Shown piece by piece: positions 1-11,481 of a stretch of 64,000 nt of DNA (position 1 is the first letter of the stretch; each line of letters begins with the position of its first letter). Below the pieces are notes generated by a model, which saw nothing but the letters and a program-made list of their open reading frames with translations, did not search any database and was not told the DNA's origin. The stretch is from Anaerolineae bacterium (lineage in GTDB: Bacteria > Chloroflexota > Anaerolineae > Aggregatilineales > Aggregatilineaceae), in assembly GCA_027494015.1 (NCBI GenBank), contig JAOSJP010000003.1, positions 1 to 64,000 of the forward strand. Direction: 5' to 3'. Position numbers and translations under genes: made by a program.

Positions 1-25
1 CCAGACACTCGGCGAACGTCACGGG

Positions 26-45
26 ATTCCCGCCTTCGCGGGAAT
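26..45. repeat. REP-like hairpin
   Basis: ATTCCCGC and GCGGGAAT pair perfectly around the loop CTTC. This is the short palindrome type often found dispersed between genes. Only one copy is seen in the window, and no gene is recognised between it and 266. Confidence 0.5.
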
Positions 46-265
46 GACGGATGGAAGCATCAAAGGACCAATATTCTGGGACTACGTTTCCTGGAATCAC
101 GCAAGGCCATTCAGACACGGCCAATGAACAGGGACGCCCAGACAAGGAAACCGCTGTTGAGGATCCGTTTGGCGTTCAACAAGGACGAGGGGACCGCGCA
201 TGCCACGTTGCGTAACAATACCCTGGGGTATAGAATAAGCCAAACCTCGCGAGTCCCGTTACCTG

Positions 266-854
266 ATGAGTGGAGTGCCTCCATGGATCTTCCATCCCCA
301 CAAACGAAAGTGCGTGCAGTATGCCGAACAATTTGACAAGAGCGAAAAGGTCGTTGAAAATTCAAGCTGCGCAGACTGGTTGATTTCCCTGCCTGCCAAC
401 ACCCAGCTAGAAGACATTCTCTTGAAGGTGGTGGCAATCAACGCCCTGTATAGTACTCGAATCTACAGCCCCCGTCCCGTGGCGGAACACATTCTCAAAG
501 CCAGAATCGACGACATGCTGACCCGTGGCGATACTGAGGCCGTGGAACGCATTCGAGTTGTTCAGTTCGGTGACAAGACGCGAAACAACTATTCGTTCGC
601 ATCGAAGTACTGTGCATGGCACAATCCAGACAGCTATCCGATTTATGACGGGTTTGTCGACCAAACGCTTTGGGACTATCGGAAACGCGACGGTTTTGCG
701 AGATTCCAGAGACAGAGTCTGTGGCGATATGCCGAATTCAAGCAGATTGTCGTGGCATTTCGAGAGCACTATGCTTCAGGATGTTTGCTTTCGGGATATC
801 GACAAGTTTCTATGGTCCGTCGGACAGAAACGTGCTGATGCGAATCTGGATTGA
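266..854 (+). CDS. Uncharacterised protein, one frameshift
   Basis: The reading frame from ATG 266 runs to about 780 and then continues in another frame to the stop at 854, giving about 195 residues. The central block holds the strings SFASKYCAWHNPDSYPIYD and LWDYRKRDGF, and the C-terminal block holds DIDKFLWSVGQ in the second frame. From memory this resembles an uncharacterised family in variable genomic islands. It has no signal peptide or membrane segment. The DUF3800 gene follows 117 bases later on the same strand, so the two may work together. The shift near 770-785 looks like one lost or gained base because both halves read as good protein. The function is unknown. Confidence 0.5.
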
Positions 855-971
855 GACACTTGCGATGTGTTCGAGCGGTGATGCATTGTACCGAGATGTG
901 GGGACCAGACCGAGTGCTGGGGAGATGTCTATTCGCAGACGACTGAGTGCTGCTGTCAAGAAGGATATGCC

Positions 972-1848
972 ATGAGTTGGCTCCTGTTTCTCGATGAAAG
1001 TGGCCACGACCACAAGAGCATGCCCTATGAGGTCCGCGGCGGGGTGGCAATCCATGCCGGTCAACTGTGGGCATTCGCACAATCGATGCAGCGGCTGGAA
1101 CTTGATTCCTTCGGACAGCAGTTGAGCCTTTGCAGGAAAGAACTCAAAGGCAGTACATTGTTGGACCGAAAGCGTTTTCGTCTTGCCTCGCAGGCGGGGC
1201 CAATGCCGGACGAAGCTCGCCGCAAGAACTGTCGAGGGTTCTTGACCAAAGGCCTGGAGAAGAAGACGCCGACCCATGAAGAGTTCACGGCCTATGGCCA
1301 AGCGTGTCTGGAGATGGCACGCGGTGTGATGGAACTTCTGCGGGATCGTGGCGCGGTGCTATTCGCGGCAGCGATTCCGCAACGTTGCAAGACCGGCCAC
1401 CGCTGAAAGCGAAGAGTACCTTCGGAAAGACCATGTCTTCGTCTTGGAGCGTTTCTTCTACTTCCTCGAATCCGAACGCGAGCACGGTCTGCTCGTGATG
1501 GACGAGGTCGAGAAGACGGAAGCCCGCAGATTTGTGGCTCGGCTGCAACGTTACTTCGCAGAACGAGTCCAGGCAGATACCGCACCACCTGGATTGTGCC
1601 AACGCCGTTCTTTGTTGCTTCCGACGATGACATACCCGGTGCAGGCGGCCGATATTTGCATCTACTGCCTCAACTGGGGATTCCGCCTTCCAACGATCGG
1701 GATGATGCGCTTAAAACGCGACGAAATTGCCGATGAGTTCTGCCCATGGTTGAACCAACTCCAGTTCCACGGGGAAGGATACCGCGACGGAGCAGTGTTC
1801 GAGACATTCGGGATTGTGTACGTTCCAGATCCGTACACCCCCAGGTGA
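972..1848 (+). CDS. DUF3800 domain protein, one frameshift
   Basis: This encodes a DUF3800 protein of about 290 residues, a family with an RNase H-like fold and presumed metal-dependent nuclease function. The start at 972 is preceded by AAGGA at about 960-964. The N-terminus carries LFLDESG, the family's first acidic motif. After a frame change near 1375 the protein continues with FVLERFFYFLE and GLLVMDE, then VQAADICIYCLNWG, where the ADI aspartate is the third acidic motif. All three expected acidic positions are therefore present and the shift is probably one base in the reads. DUF3800 genes are frequent in mobile and defence-rich loci. The nuclease activity is inferred from the fold only. 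Confidence 0.65.
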
Positions 1849-3123
1849 GCCAGGTAGAAAGAAGAGGCAACGCCTTCGGAGCCACACGCTACGATGGTCG
1901 CCCTCGGCCGAGCCTCCAGATGAAGTATCGGTCAATTCGTGCCAAAGTCAAGGCACTTCAGGAGCTTCCGTTAGTGATAAACCCAGCTTCGAGAACACGT
2001 CGTTAACCTGTTGCCCGAAAATCCGCTTGCTAGTCTTGGCCGATCGATGGCACATGGCGGTCGGCCGTGACGGAGGATATCCGTATTGTCGAGGGTCGCA
2101 CATTGCCCAAAGGCCTTCGAGGACACACCCGATCTGAATGGCGGCAATGCTCGGTACGGAGCCACCCGGCGGTAGCATTCCGAAGTTGCCTTTTGTCCCA
2201 ACGGTGGTAGCAACAGATGTCGAGTTCCGGATCGTTCATGGCCGCCAGAGTGAGCGTCACCGAATCCCTTCATGACGCTGTTGCTCGCTGGAAATTCTGC
2301 TGGGCATGGTACTCGTCGCATTGGGGCTGGTCACTCTTATTCGGCCAGATCGAACCCTCAGACTGAAGTAGAGGCATTGGACTCCTGCAGGAATCACAGG
2401 GCGCCTGGGTTCTTGAACCAGGGCCATGTGCATACCCAGGAGGTTGCATTCCGGGGTCGGAGTGACCAGAATACAGCCACGTCGAGCCATCGCCGGGTCG
2501 TCGATATTCGTCAACACGCCGTTCTGGTGAAGCGCAGGTTTCAAACCGGCGGAATGTCACCATCGTGCATCTACAGGAAATCGAAACCAGGAAAGAGCCT
2601 GAAAATGACCCAAAGACCCTCGTGACACGTGTGATTGCTGCGACAATCCTACTACTGGTGCCCGGCCGCTGCCATCGGTGTGGCAGGAAGACGCCGAGAA
2701 GCCGCAGGTCGCGCGGCAGAAACGGCGGGAGTTGCTCCCCGCAAGCGATTCGTTGGATTTGAAAAAGAGGCATAGGCATCGGCGGTTGGCTGACCAAACT
2801 AAGCGGTTCAACTTGGAGTACCGGGGAGAACTGGATGCCGGACGTGATCGCCTTGCTGAAAGAACAGGATACCGTACAGCAGTGTGGAACTACCTCAGCA
2901 CGCCGAACGGCGGCAAACCGGTTCAGCCTGGTCGATGATGACACGCGAGAGCCGTACTCTCTCTCCGCGTCTATTGCGAATCATACAAGGCCTGGAATGA
3001 TACGTCGGTGTGGCTGTTTTACGCACCTTGCCGGAGGGGACAGTTTACCTGTCGATACGCCTTGTCAGAGGCGAAGGACCCATCGCCCCAGGTTGAGCGT
3101 CGCCGCTGCTCGGTCCCCGGTCG
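1849..3123. other. Region with protein-like fragments, no gene resolved
   Basis: No continuous gene is recognised. Around 2290-2345 the plus strand reads as a hydrophobic stretch, ILLGMVLVALGLVTLIRPDR, that could be part of a small membrane protein broken by shifts. Around 2625-2940 a signal-like hydrophobic stretch VIAATILLLVPG is followed in a second frame by a charged segment. These may be remnants of one or two small genes, but frames change too often to name them. Confidence 0.35.
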
Positions 3124-4860
3124 GTGCGGCGATTCGGCGTCGATACGGGGCTGTTCTTCGTTTTAATACTATCTGTACGTGTGGCTGGTCCTCGACTGAC
3201 TGTTGCTCACGCGATCGGCATGTCGCCCTACTATCCTCTCTCCCTTCACCACCGGATGGCCGTTCTTCCTGGAGCATCTTGCGGAGCCGGGAGGGTTGAC
3301 GGACTACGCGGCGCGTTAGCTTCACGGCTCTCTACGCGTTCGGCTGGCTGAGAGGCCTTGGTCGTCACGGCAGCGCCTGGAGTCTGTGCCTGGGCGTCGA
3401 TCTTATGACGGGCCTTGTAGGGCCTGACCTCGAGGGGATGCTGGTTCGCTACGTGTAAGGCGTTCTGATTCTGGTTGTCTACAACGGCCACGGCCATCCT
3501 CTGAAAGCCGTCTTACCGCTTCTCCTGGCCCTCCTCTTCTTAACCACCTGCGGCATGGCGGTGAAACGCGGCGGGCTTCGCTCTACTGACGGCAATCTGC
3601 ACGGTCGCCTATTACGTCGCGGGCTCGGAGCCTGCTCTGCCGGTCCTGCCGGTTCATTCGCGAACTCCTGATCGCGGAGCCTGCGCTCGTCACCCTGGCG
3701 GCCTTGCTGGTGGACTGGCAGTGCCCTGGCTGCTGGCGATTGCCGTCTTCGATCTGCCTTGGAGCGATGCGCGGTGGCTCTCTGATCCGGGCGTCGAAGG
3801 GATTTCGGCGTGGATAGGGCATTGTAGTTTGGGCCTCTATCTGTTGTTCCCCGCGGTCCTGGCCCGGAACCGCCGCGTGCCGGGTCTTGTTTGCCAGCGG
3901 AGCTTTCAAGAGACTCGGCCAGGCGTCTCCAGACTCCATCGTGGGCGCCGGCCATTTCCCACTTCTTCTCCTGGGGGAATCGAGATGGAGCATGAAAGTC
4001 GCCGCTGTCTGGCTCTTGGCCAGGGCCGTTGTGTGGTTCACGTCCAAACCCCGGATACCGGATCGTGCTACAGATGGACTACTACTGCGGGCAGAAATGT
4101 GGCCGGAGGTTCTCGGGGCTGCCGACAGAATGCCGCGGGGCTTGACAATGCCCGCTGTAACCAGAACATGATGCTGCGCGCTTTGCCATACGGGGCGAAT
4201 TGGGGACGAGATGTTCCGCTATCCACAAAGCGATGGCGGACGACAGCTTCCGCATGCGGTCGATGGCCAAGGACCCCACACATCTTGCAGGCCAGTCGGT
4301 ATTTTTGGGAGCAGGGCAAGTCAACCAGGCGGGAACTACCGTCCCTACGAATCTCGTTCCTGATGACGGGCGACCTGCCTTGGATCCTGCATCACCTGGC
4401 GCAGTCAACGTGGTCAAGGACCGGCCCGAAGCGGCAAGGTATTCTTAGAGAAGCCCTGAGCAAGAACCGCTCAAGTACGCGTCGCCACCGAGATGCTGCA
4501 GAAGTCTCAGGAACGATCCCGCGCTTTGTGGGCGATATAAATCTGCGGCAAAATCCGCCGGTTTGTGCCGAAGGACGACCAAGCCCCCTTGGCGGTCAAT
4601 TACGAAGGATCTGGCCGCATGCGTGGCGGAGAATCCGGACAATAAGATCGTGGCAGAGTTTTCTCATGGCCTACTATCTGCGCTTTGGCCAATCCGGAGA
4701 AGGTCGTGGAGAACCTCCGCTACTTCGACGACCAGGATGGTGGAATTCTGCCTCGCCACTACCAGGAAGCGATCGTCGTTTACCTGGCCGGGCATGTCGA
4801 TGAGGCTCTCAGTCTGGCAGTGCGACCATCCTGGCGTTCGACGGCGAGGTGAAGAAACTG
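3124..4860 (+). pseudogene. DUF6057-like membrane protein, many frameshifts
   Basis: Read across frames, this region resembles the DUF6057 family, large membrane proteins of unknown role in Bacteroidetes and Planctomycetes. Visible blocks in order are a first membrane segment near 3150-3200, the block GWPFFLEHLAEPGGLTDY at about 3250-3310, hydrophobic segments near 3490-3540 and 3660-3760, and near the end ANPEKVVENLRYFDDQDGG followed by ILPRHYQEAIVVYLAGHVD (about 4690-4805). The last two resemble the C-terminal signature I recall for the family. At least six frame changes are needed, so the gene is either decayed or badly sequenced. The start at 3124 (GTG) is a guess. Confidence 0.5.
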
Positions 4861-5400
4861 CAAGCCCGATTGGTTACACTGCCTGGCATCAGCGGCCGGG
4901 CCGCGGCCTATTCCGTCAATCAGGTGGCCCAGTTCTATCACTCCGCCGCGCTCCCGAAGTCCGCGACGTGATCGATGTCGACTCCGCCCTGGCTTACTAC
5001 CTCGTCGGCACCGAAGAAGTCAAGCTGGTGCCTGCCGCCGCCGACAAGCGGCGTCTGGAACCTATCCCGCCTGGTCCCCGGACGGGCAGCACACCTGTAT
5101 TACTGCAATTGGTGCCCCCATGCTCTGGGACGATCAAAGGGAGGTGCCCCGGCACGCTACGCCGAGGTCAAATTACGACCTGGTGCGGGTTGCCTATGAC
5201 CTGGCCGCCGATCGCTGGGGAGAACCTGAGACGGTGCTCTCCTCGCAGAAACGCATCTCGGTATCCTCAGACCCCGCATCTCGCCCGACGGCCCGATCCG
5301 ACCAGGCCATGCGGCGTCGATGCAATCACCGGCGCCACCAGGCCCCGTCGACGGTGGCCTGCCTATGCGGAATAGTCTTGCCGCGATTGACCAGGCACCA
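4861..5400 (+). pseudogene. TolB-like beta-propeller fragment, frameshifted
   Basis: Frames here join into a fragment of a PD40/TolB-like propeller. The piece SALAYYLVGTEEVKLVP (about 4985-5035) leads to AWSPDGQHT, then SNYDLVRVAYDLAADRWGEP and, after another shift, RPRISPDG. The WSPDG and ISPDG strings are the repeated propeller blade motif. In planctomycetes such a protein often lies beside a DUF6057-type gene, which fits the upstream neighbour. The C-terminal part expected after RPRISPDG is not recognisable, so the gene seems truncated before 5461. Proteins of this type are usually exported. Confidence 0.45.
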
Positions 5401-5461
5401 TGCAAAGTGTTCTGATACGCCTTTGGTTGGTCGGCCGCTTTCAGCCTCTGGAGAATGACTC

Positions 5462-5599
5462 ATGGATACACTCGACGAGAACCCCTACCGGTCTCCCGTT
5501 ACACCCGTAGAAGAAATCCCGTCCGCCGTTGCTCCTGAGCTTGCCTCCCCGCTGACAAGGCTCGCTGCCGCCCTACTCGATTCAATCATCGGGCTATGA
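5462..5599 (+). pseudogene. RDD-family N-terminal fragment
   Basis: A short frame from ATG 5462 gives 45 residues beginning MDTLDENPYRSPVTP and ending RLAAALLDSIIGL. NPYRSP-type N-termini followed by a proline-rich linker and a first hydrophobic R(L/F)xAxxxD segment are typical of planctomycete RDD membrane proteins. A one-base shift at the stop would extend it only a few residues, and the remaining two membrane helices are absent before the antiporter gene at 5666. It is therefore a truncated remnant. This N-terminus is one of the better phylum markers in the left part. Confidence 0.5.
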
Positions 5600-5665
5600 T
5601 CGTCTGAAGCTGGGCGGCAGCACGCATACACCGATCGCATTGTCCCTCCGCACAAGGTTCCGGGG

Positions 5666-7425
5666 ATGTTTTTGATTGATTCGTTGATTCTGGTCACCGG
5701 CGTGTTGTTGTTGCTCAGGATTGCCTCGAGCAAGCTGTCGGCGCGATTGGGCCTTCCCGTGTTGGTGTTGTTCTTGCTGGTGGGGATGTTGGCGGGGTCG
5801 GAGGGGATCGGCGGCCTGGAGTTTGAAGACTACCGATTGGCCCATGGGATCGGGACTCTGGCGTTGACGATGATTCTCTTTGACGGCGGGATGAGCACTA
5901 CGCTCTCCGCAGTCCGCACCGCCTGAAGCCGGCGGTCCTCCTCGCCACGTGGGGGTGCTGGTCACTGCGGTCATCACCGGGCTTGCGGCGGCTTGGATTC
6001 TCCAAATCTCGCTGTTGGAGGGCCTGCTGCTCAGGAGCATCGTGGGGTCGACGGACGCGGCGGCGGTGTTTGCGGTGCTTCGCTCGCGAGGGGTGAGTCT
6101 GCCCGGCGGATTGCCGACGTGCTGGAGGTCGAGCGCGTCGAACGACCCGATGGCGATCTTCTTGACGATCGGCTGTCTTAGGGAGATGCTCTTGGGTCAT
6201 GTGGCGATTGGGCCGGGGCTTCTCCGGTTTGTTCGCCTCGCAGATGTTGATCGGCAGTCTCTGCGGGATTCTGGGGGGCTACGTCGCGGGCTGGGTCGCG
6301 AACCGCATCGAGCTGGAGGCTTCGGGAATGTATCCGGTGCTCATCAGTTCGCTCGGCCTGTTGACGTATGGTGTGGCTGTCCAGTTTGGCGGAAGCGGGT
6401 TCCTGGCGGTCTATCTGGCCGGGCTGGTCGTCGGCAACCGCCCGCTTGTTTTCCAGATGGGGATTCGACGGTTTCGACGCCATCGCCTGGCTGTCGCAGA
6501 TCGTGATGTTCGTGGTCCTGGGCCTGTTGTGCTTCCCGAGTCGCCTGGTGGACGTGGCGGGAAGGCCCTGTTGATCTGCGTCGTATTGATCTTTGTTGCG
6601 GCCCGGTCGCCGTTCTGCTCTCGGTGCTTCCCTTCCGCTCAGTTGGAGAGAGCTTGCCTTCATGTCGTGGGTGGGGCTCCAAGGGGCGGTGCCGATCACT
6701 CTGGCCACGTTTCCGCTGATGCTTGGCGGCGCAGACGACCCGCTGCAAACTCAGTTGTTGTTCGACGTCGTTTTCTTCATCGTCGTGCTCTCGTTGGTCG
6801 TTGAGGGGACCAGCCTTGCCGCAGTCGCACGCCGGCTGGGGCTGCAACGGCCTCGCGATCCGCAACCGCCGGTCACGCTGGAAATCAACTCGTTGCGGCA
6901 CGTCAACGGCGAGATCGTCGATTACGCGGTCGGCGAGGATTCGCGTGCGGCAGGGCGAATGGTCAAAGACCTGGCTCTGCCGAGGGCGCGTCATCGCACT
7001 GATCGCTCGCGACGACCAGATCGTTCCACCGCAAGGCAGTACGCGCATCCATGCCAACGATCACGTCATTCTCGTACTTCGACCGGGAATCGAACCGCTG
7101 GTCAATCAGGTGTTCGGCCGCGATTCCGACGTTCGCGGGACGATTCCCAGCATGCTTGAGTTTCCGCTGCGGGCGTCAACCACTGTCGGCGAGTTGCAGG
7201 AGTGTTACACGATTCGGATCGACGAGCCTCCGGAGAGCACGCTGGCCGAAGTCCTGAATCGCAGATTGGAGGGCGAGAAGTCGGGGGCGGGAAGTCAGTC
7301 CGTTTGGCCCGTTGTCGTTTCGGGTTCTGCGTCTCGCGGGCGACGGCCGCATTGAGATTGTGGGAATGTCGATCCTGCCTGAAGACGCTGCCCGCGAAGG
7401 CGAGTCGGAACCCGCGGCGGAATGA
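5666..7425 (+). CDS. CPA1 Na+(K+)/H+ antiporter, several frameshifts
   Basis: This gene encodes a cation/proton antiporter of the CPA1/NhaP2 type, an inner-membrane protein that exchanges Na+ or K+ for protons. The frame from ATG 5666 gives membrane helices with ARLGLPVLVLFLLVGMLAGS. Later frames give STDAAAVFAVLRSRG and SNDPMAIFLT, the conserved ion-binding STDAA and ND positions, then further helices. The C-terminus (about 6880-7425) has a TrkA-C type regulatory domain containing QIVPPQGSTRIHANDHVIL. About seven frame changes are needed to link the pieces over some 585 codons, yet motif residues are intact, which suggests sequencing indels rather than old decay. The right part of the window holds another member at 42874-44346. 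Confidence 0.7.
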
Positions 7426-8054
7426 GGTGGGAGGCAGGAACGAGATAGCCCGTTGGTGCTAGGGCTAGTCGGGCGAGGCCCGGAGAGCGGGATTGCAGAG
7501 ACTTCTTCATTAGTATAAAGTTAAGTCGTGTAAATCATCTGGAACATGTCCGGGAGGCGTACGCCATGCGTGCCACCAAGTCATCTGCCGCCGCGCCATC
7601 TTTGCCCACGGCCGTCCCGGGCTGCCGAAGCGGAGACGCACGGAACCGCTTGCTTAACGCCGCGTCGGCAGCCGGCCGCTTCACGCGGAGCAGTGGTCGC
7701 CTTGCCGACGCTTGAAACCGCCGGGCACCCACGGTGTCGGCGGAGCGTTTCGACGACCGGAAGTCGTTGAGGACCGGAGCGGGCAAACGGCGTTCACCGT
7801 TCGGCCTTCCGTGGTCGGCAGGAACGAAAGGCCCGTTTCCATCGCGATGCAGGGTCGTGTTGAGGGCGGCGGCGCACCGCTGTGCTTCCGCCCTCGCCCC
7901 GGTGAGGAGGAGCAAGGTACTGCGTGCCGCCGGACAACCGGCAGGCTTCTGTTTCAGACCGAGTTTGATTTGTTCGTTCATGATCGTCGCGGAGCCGATG
8001 CAGCCAGCAGTGGTGCGTTCACCGGGATTGAACATATAAGGAGAGAAACACACC
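7426..8054 (+). other. Gap with no recognised gene
   Basis: Short open frames exist on both strands but none reads like a known protein and they are arginine- and alanine-rich shadows. A candidate short frame from ATG 7564 ends at about 7713 (49 codons) and is not recognised. The last 20 bases carry the AGGAGAG ribosome site (about 8039-8045) of the next gene. Confidence 0.4.
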
Positions 8055-8583
8055 ATGGCGACTAATTCACTCGCATTCTTGATCACCGATAACGACCGGC
8101 GGCGTCTGGGCACGATGCTCGACGAAGCCTATACCACTGCGGCAGTGCCGCGAGAGCATCTGCATCGTCTCGAATGCAATCTGGAGCAGGCCGTCGGAGT
8201 TGCGGAAGCCGAAGTATTGCCGGACGTGGTGACGATGAATTCGAAGGTAGAGGTCGTCGATCTGGATTCCGGCGAGAGGGAAGTCTACACGCTAGTCTAC
8301 CCCGAATACGCCGACATCAGGCTCGATCGGATTTCGGTACTCGCGCCGATTGGGCAGGCGATCTTGGGGCGGCGGGCGGGATGTCGTGGCGGTGCCCGTC
8401 CCGTCGGGAGCGGGCGAGCGATGGTTCGAGATCGCGGCAGTTCATTTCAGCCCGAGCGAGCCGGGCGGTATCAGCTCTGAGGAGCCGACTCCCGACCAGC
8501 TGCGGGGCCATCGTCGGGAGCGCGTGCCGATGCCGGAAACAGCACCGACAAATCGCCTTGACCCGATTGCGAGCCAAGACTGA
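8055..8583 (+). CDS. Rnk / GreA-GreB C-terminal family protein, one frameshift
   Basis: This is a small cytoplasmic protein of the Rnk type (regulator of nucleoside diphosphate kinase), related to the C-terminal domain of GreA/GreB, which binds RNA polymerase. The start ATG 8055 follows AGGAGAG. Visible family features are ITDNDRRRLG at the N-terminus, LPDVVTMNSKVEVVDLDSGE in the middle, and YPEYADIRLDRISVLAPIGQ. The frame then shifts near 8370, after AILG, and continues as DVVAVPVPSGAGERWFEI. A single missing base explains this. The C-terminal tail after about residue 145 is not typical of the family. It stands alone between unrelated genes. Confidence 0.7.
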
Positions 8584-8646
8584 GCACGCCAGAATGGACC
8601 TGTATGGAGTTGCCGTCTTCGCAGTCGACCGAAGGAGGAGACGACT

Positions 8647-9565
8647 GTGATTCGAAACCGTTTGCCGCGGCGTGAGGCCTGCCTTGGGTGGATTCGGCTG
8701 AACGCGGCCGCCTGTTTGTTGCTGGCGTCGTTCGGGACGGCTGCCGGAGCCGACGATCGCACCGGATGGGCCGGTCTGCCGGTCCGGGGCGTTTCCAGGC
8801 TATTTCCGAAAGCCAGCACGACTCATCCGGAGGGAATACGCTTACGCGGCCTTTCGTGAGGCCATCCGACTGAGCGTTCAGCAGATCCCGAACTCGACGT
8901 CTACCTCACACCAAGGGACAAGCAGATGGTGATACGTACGACCCGACGGTCGATCGCACCACCGACGGCACCGGGAAGATCGCCGACTGACCCTGGCAGA
9001 AATCAGAAGCGCCTCGATGCGGAAGAATCTCGAAAAAGGCACGCAGCGGGCGAAAGCGCGTCGCCGACCCTCGAAGAGTGCCCTGGCGATCATGCCGGTC
9101 ACACCTGGCTCAACCTCTGCAACTCAAGGGCGGCGGGCCCGATGTCCGAGCGGCCGTGGCCAGGCTGATCAGTGCGATCGGGCGACCTCATCGGGCGCTG
9201 TGGCCGCCGGACGTGCCGCTACCGGAAGCGGCCCGAGGAAGTCTGCCCGGACATCCTCGTCTGCAACATGGAACGTCAAAGCTCCAACTCGGACTACGTC
9301 GACAGACACGATGCCCGGCACGACGACTTCATCCAGTACCTTCGCAACCCCGGCAACGCCCGACGATATGACCAAGTTGAAAACGGCCAAGGTCCGTATC
9401 AACCTCTGTTGTACGAACGATCCGGAATCACTGAAGGATCTCTACGCCGTTGGCTGTCGATTTCGTGTGACCGACGACGTGGCGACCATGGTCCGCACGG
9501 CAGAACGGCTCGGTATCCCCCCGCCGCAACCGATCTTTCGCGACGGCGACCCGCCCAAAGTGAAC
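8647..9565 (+). pseudogene. Decayed glycerophosphodiester phosphodiesterase (GDPD copy 1)
   Basis: This is a degraded copy of the GDPD gene at 14706-15567, recognisable along most of its length, for example [13 protein letters not shown] and the C-terminal block LGIPPPQPIFRDG. Intact GDPD enzymes hydrolyse glycerophosphodiesters outside the cytoplasm using two histidines. Here the HRG motif region is shortened and reads differently, and the HDP position aligns with a tyrosine codon followed by GACCCG. At least six frame changes are present. Because catalytic codons are changed and not merely shifted, this copy looks like a true pseudogene. The first 35 residues still look like a signal peptide (AACLLLASFGTAAGA). 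Confidence 0.65.
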
Positions 9566-9578
9566 TGGAGCCAACGCT

Positions 9579-11481
9579 ATGTTTCGATTTGGACTTTGGC
9601 CGCCCTGGTTCTCGTCGCGATTCCTGGTTCTGTGGAGGCCGACGACACGATCGTCGAGGATCTCGGCGTTGCCGTTCGCGCGGTCGTCTTCGGCAACAGC
9701 CAGGCGTCTTTGCCGCCAGCCCCGCGGGCCGAGAAGGAATGTTCTGCATGCCGTACTACTCTACGACCGGTGGGGCGTTGATCGGCATCCATCCTGAGTC
9801 GGGGAACACGTCACGATTCCGCTGCCCAGCCAGGGCGGCTACGTGTGGCTGTCGGTGCCGACGGGGCGGTCTACGTCGGCGGCGTGCAACCCGGGAGACT
9901 TGTGCCGCTTCGAACCCGCCAGCGGTCGGCTCGAAAACCTGGGCGGCAGCCAGTTCGGCGGCACCTACATCTGGGCCTGCTCAGTCTTCACCCGATCGGA
10001 ACAAAGATCTATGCCGCCTGCTATCCCACCGCTCTAAGCGTACTCCGAATACGATATCACTCGCCCGCATTGCGTGACCCTCAGGCGCATGGATCCGAAG
10101 GAACAATATGCCCGGTCGATCTGCACAGACGCCGACGGCAAGATCTGGACCGGGATCGGAACCCATGCCGACCTGGTCGTCTGGGATCCAGAGACCGAGA
10201 CCTCCCGGGCCGTTCTTCCCGAAGAATACAAGCACAACTCCTGCTGCTACAACGTGGAATCGTCCGGCAACCATGTTTTTTCCGAGTTGCTGTACGACCA
10301 CAAGCATCCTATCTACAACGCCGCGACCGGGCAGATCGTCGCCGTGCTCGCCGCGCCCTCCGACGGGCTCAGCTACCATGGCGGCCCGCGGCGGCCATGA
10401 CGATTGTTTCTATCTGTCTGCCTCGCTCAGCGGCACGCTCTATCGATACCGGGTCGGCGAGCGGGAACCGGAACCGCTCGCCGCCGGGCTCGGCCAGACG
10501 GCGATCGTGCGCGACGATCGCTACGCCTACGCGATTGATGACCAGGATTTTGTCTACTACGACCTCCAAGCCAAACGGGAACTGTTCCGTACGCAGATGG
10601 CCGAGGCCCGGAAGGCATGGCCTTGCAGACCCTCGCAACCGGTCCCGACGGAAAGGTCTATGGCAGCACCTACATCAACATGCACATGTTCGCCGTGCAG
10701 CCCGAAGACGGATCGATCCGCGATCTCGGCAAGGTGGTCCGCTGGGGCGGCCAGGTGGATTCGATGAACGCCGGACGGGATGGAAAGATCTATATGGGCA
10801 GCTATGCCTATGCGGTGATCTCCGTCTACGACCCCGCCAGGCCCTGGAAGATCGGTACGGCCGCCGACTGCAATCCGCGGGAACTCGGCCCCATCGGCAA
10901 AGGACAGTATCGCACCCGATGCATTGCTCTCGGTCCGGACGGCATGATCTACGTCGGCTCCATTCCCTCCTACAACTCCGATCCTTCCGGCGCCTTTTCA
11001 CGCGTCAATCCGCGAACCGGCGAGGTTCGCATATGGCAGGATCTCGTGCCCGGGGGAGCGGTCGACCATCTGGCCGTGGACGATCGCTACGTCTCCGCCG
11101 CGGGTGGTGGGAAACTGTTCGTGTTCCGACCCTGCCCGCGAAGAGGTCGTTCTGACGATCGACCTGCCCGTCTCGTCCATGGTGCGTGCCGACGATCAGA
11201 TTGTGTGCACAGGGGGGCGGGCGCCTGTTTGTCTTCTCCCCTCGGAAATGAAGGTCACCCATACGGCCGACAACGGATTGGGAGACTTCTCCCACATGAC
11301 ATGCACGGCCGAGGGCGCGATTTTCGGCATCAACGCCTCACGAATCGGGCAGATCGTGCCCGGCTCCTGGCAAGTCCGGCAGGTTGCAGCCGAGGGCGGC
11401 AGACTGCTTGCCACAGACGGCCAAGGTCGCCTCTACTGCGGCCGCGGTACCCGGGTGTTCCGCCTCACGCTCGGCGACTGA
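9579..11481 (+). CDS. Secreted beta-propeller protein, several frameshifts
   Basis: This is a predicted exported propeller of about 630 residues. The start ATG 9579 gives a signal peptide only if one T is restored in the run after CGA. The frame then reads WTLAALVLVAIPGSVEADD, a clear leader. Blade-like strings follow: ADGAVYVGGV, DADGKIWTGIG, GPDGKVYGSTY, GRDGKIYMGSY, GPDGMIYVGS and DGQGRLYCG. These resemble SMP-30/LRE-like or PQQ-like propeller blades. About five frame changes are needed. Substrate is unknown. It directly follows GDPD copy 1 as if in one transcription unit. Confidence 0.55.
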
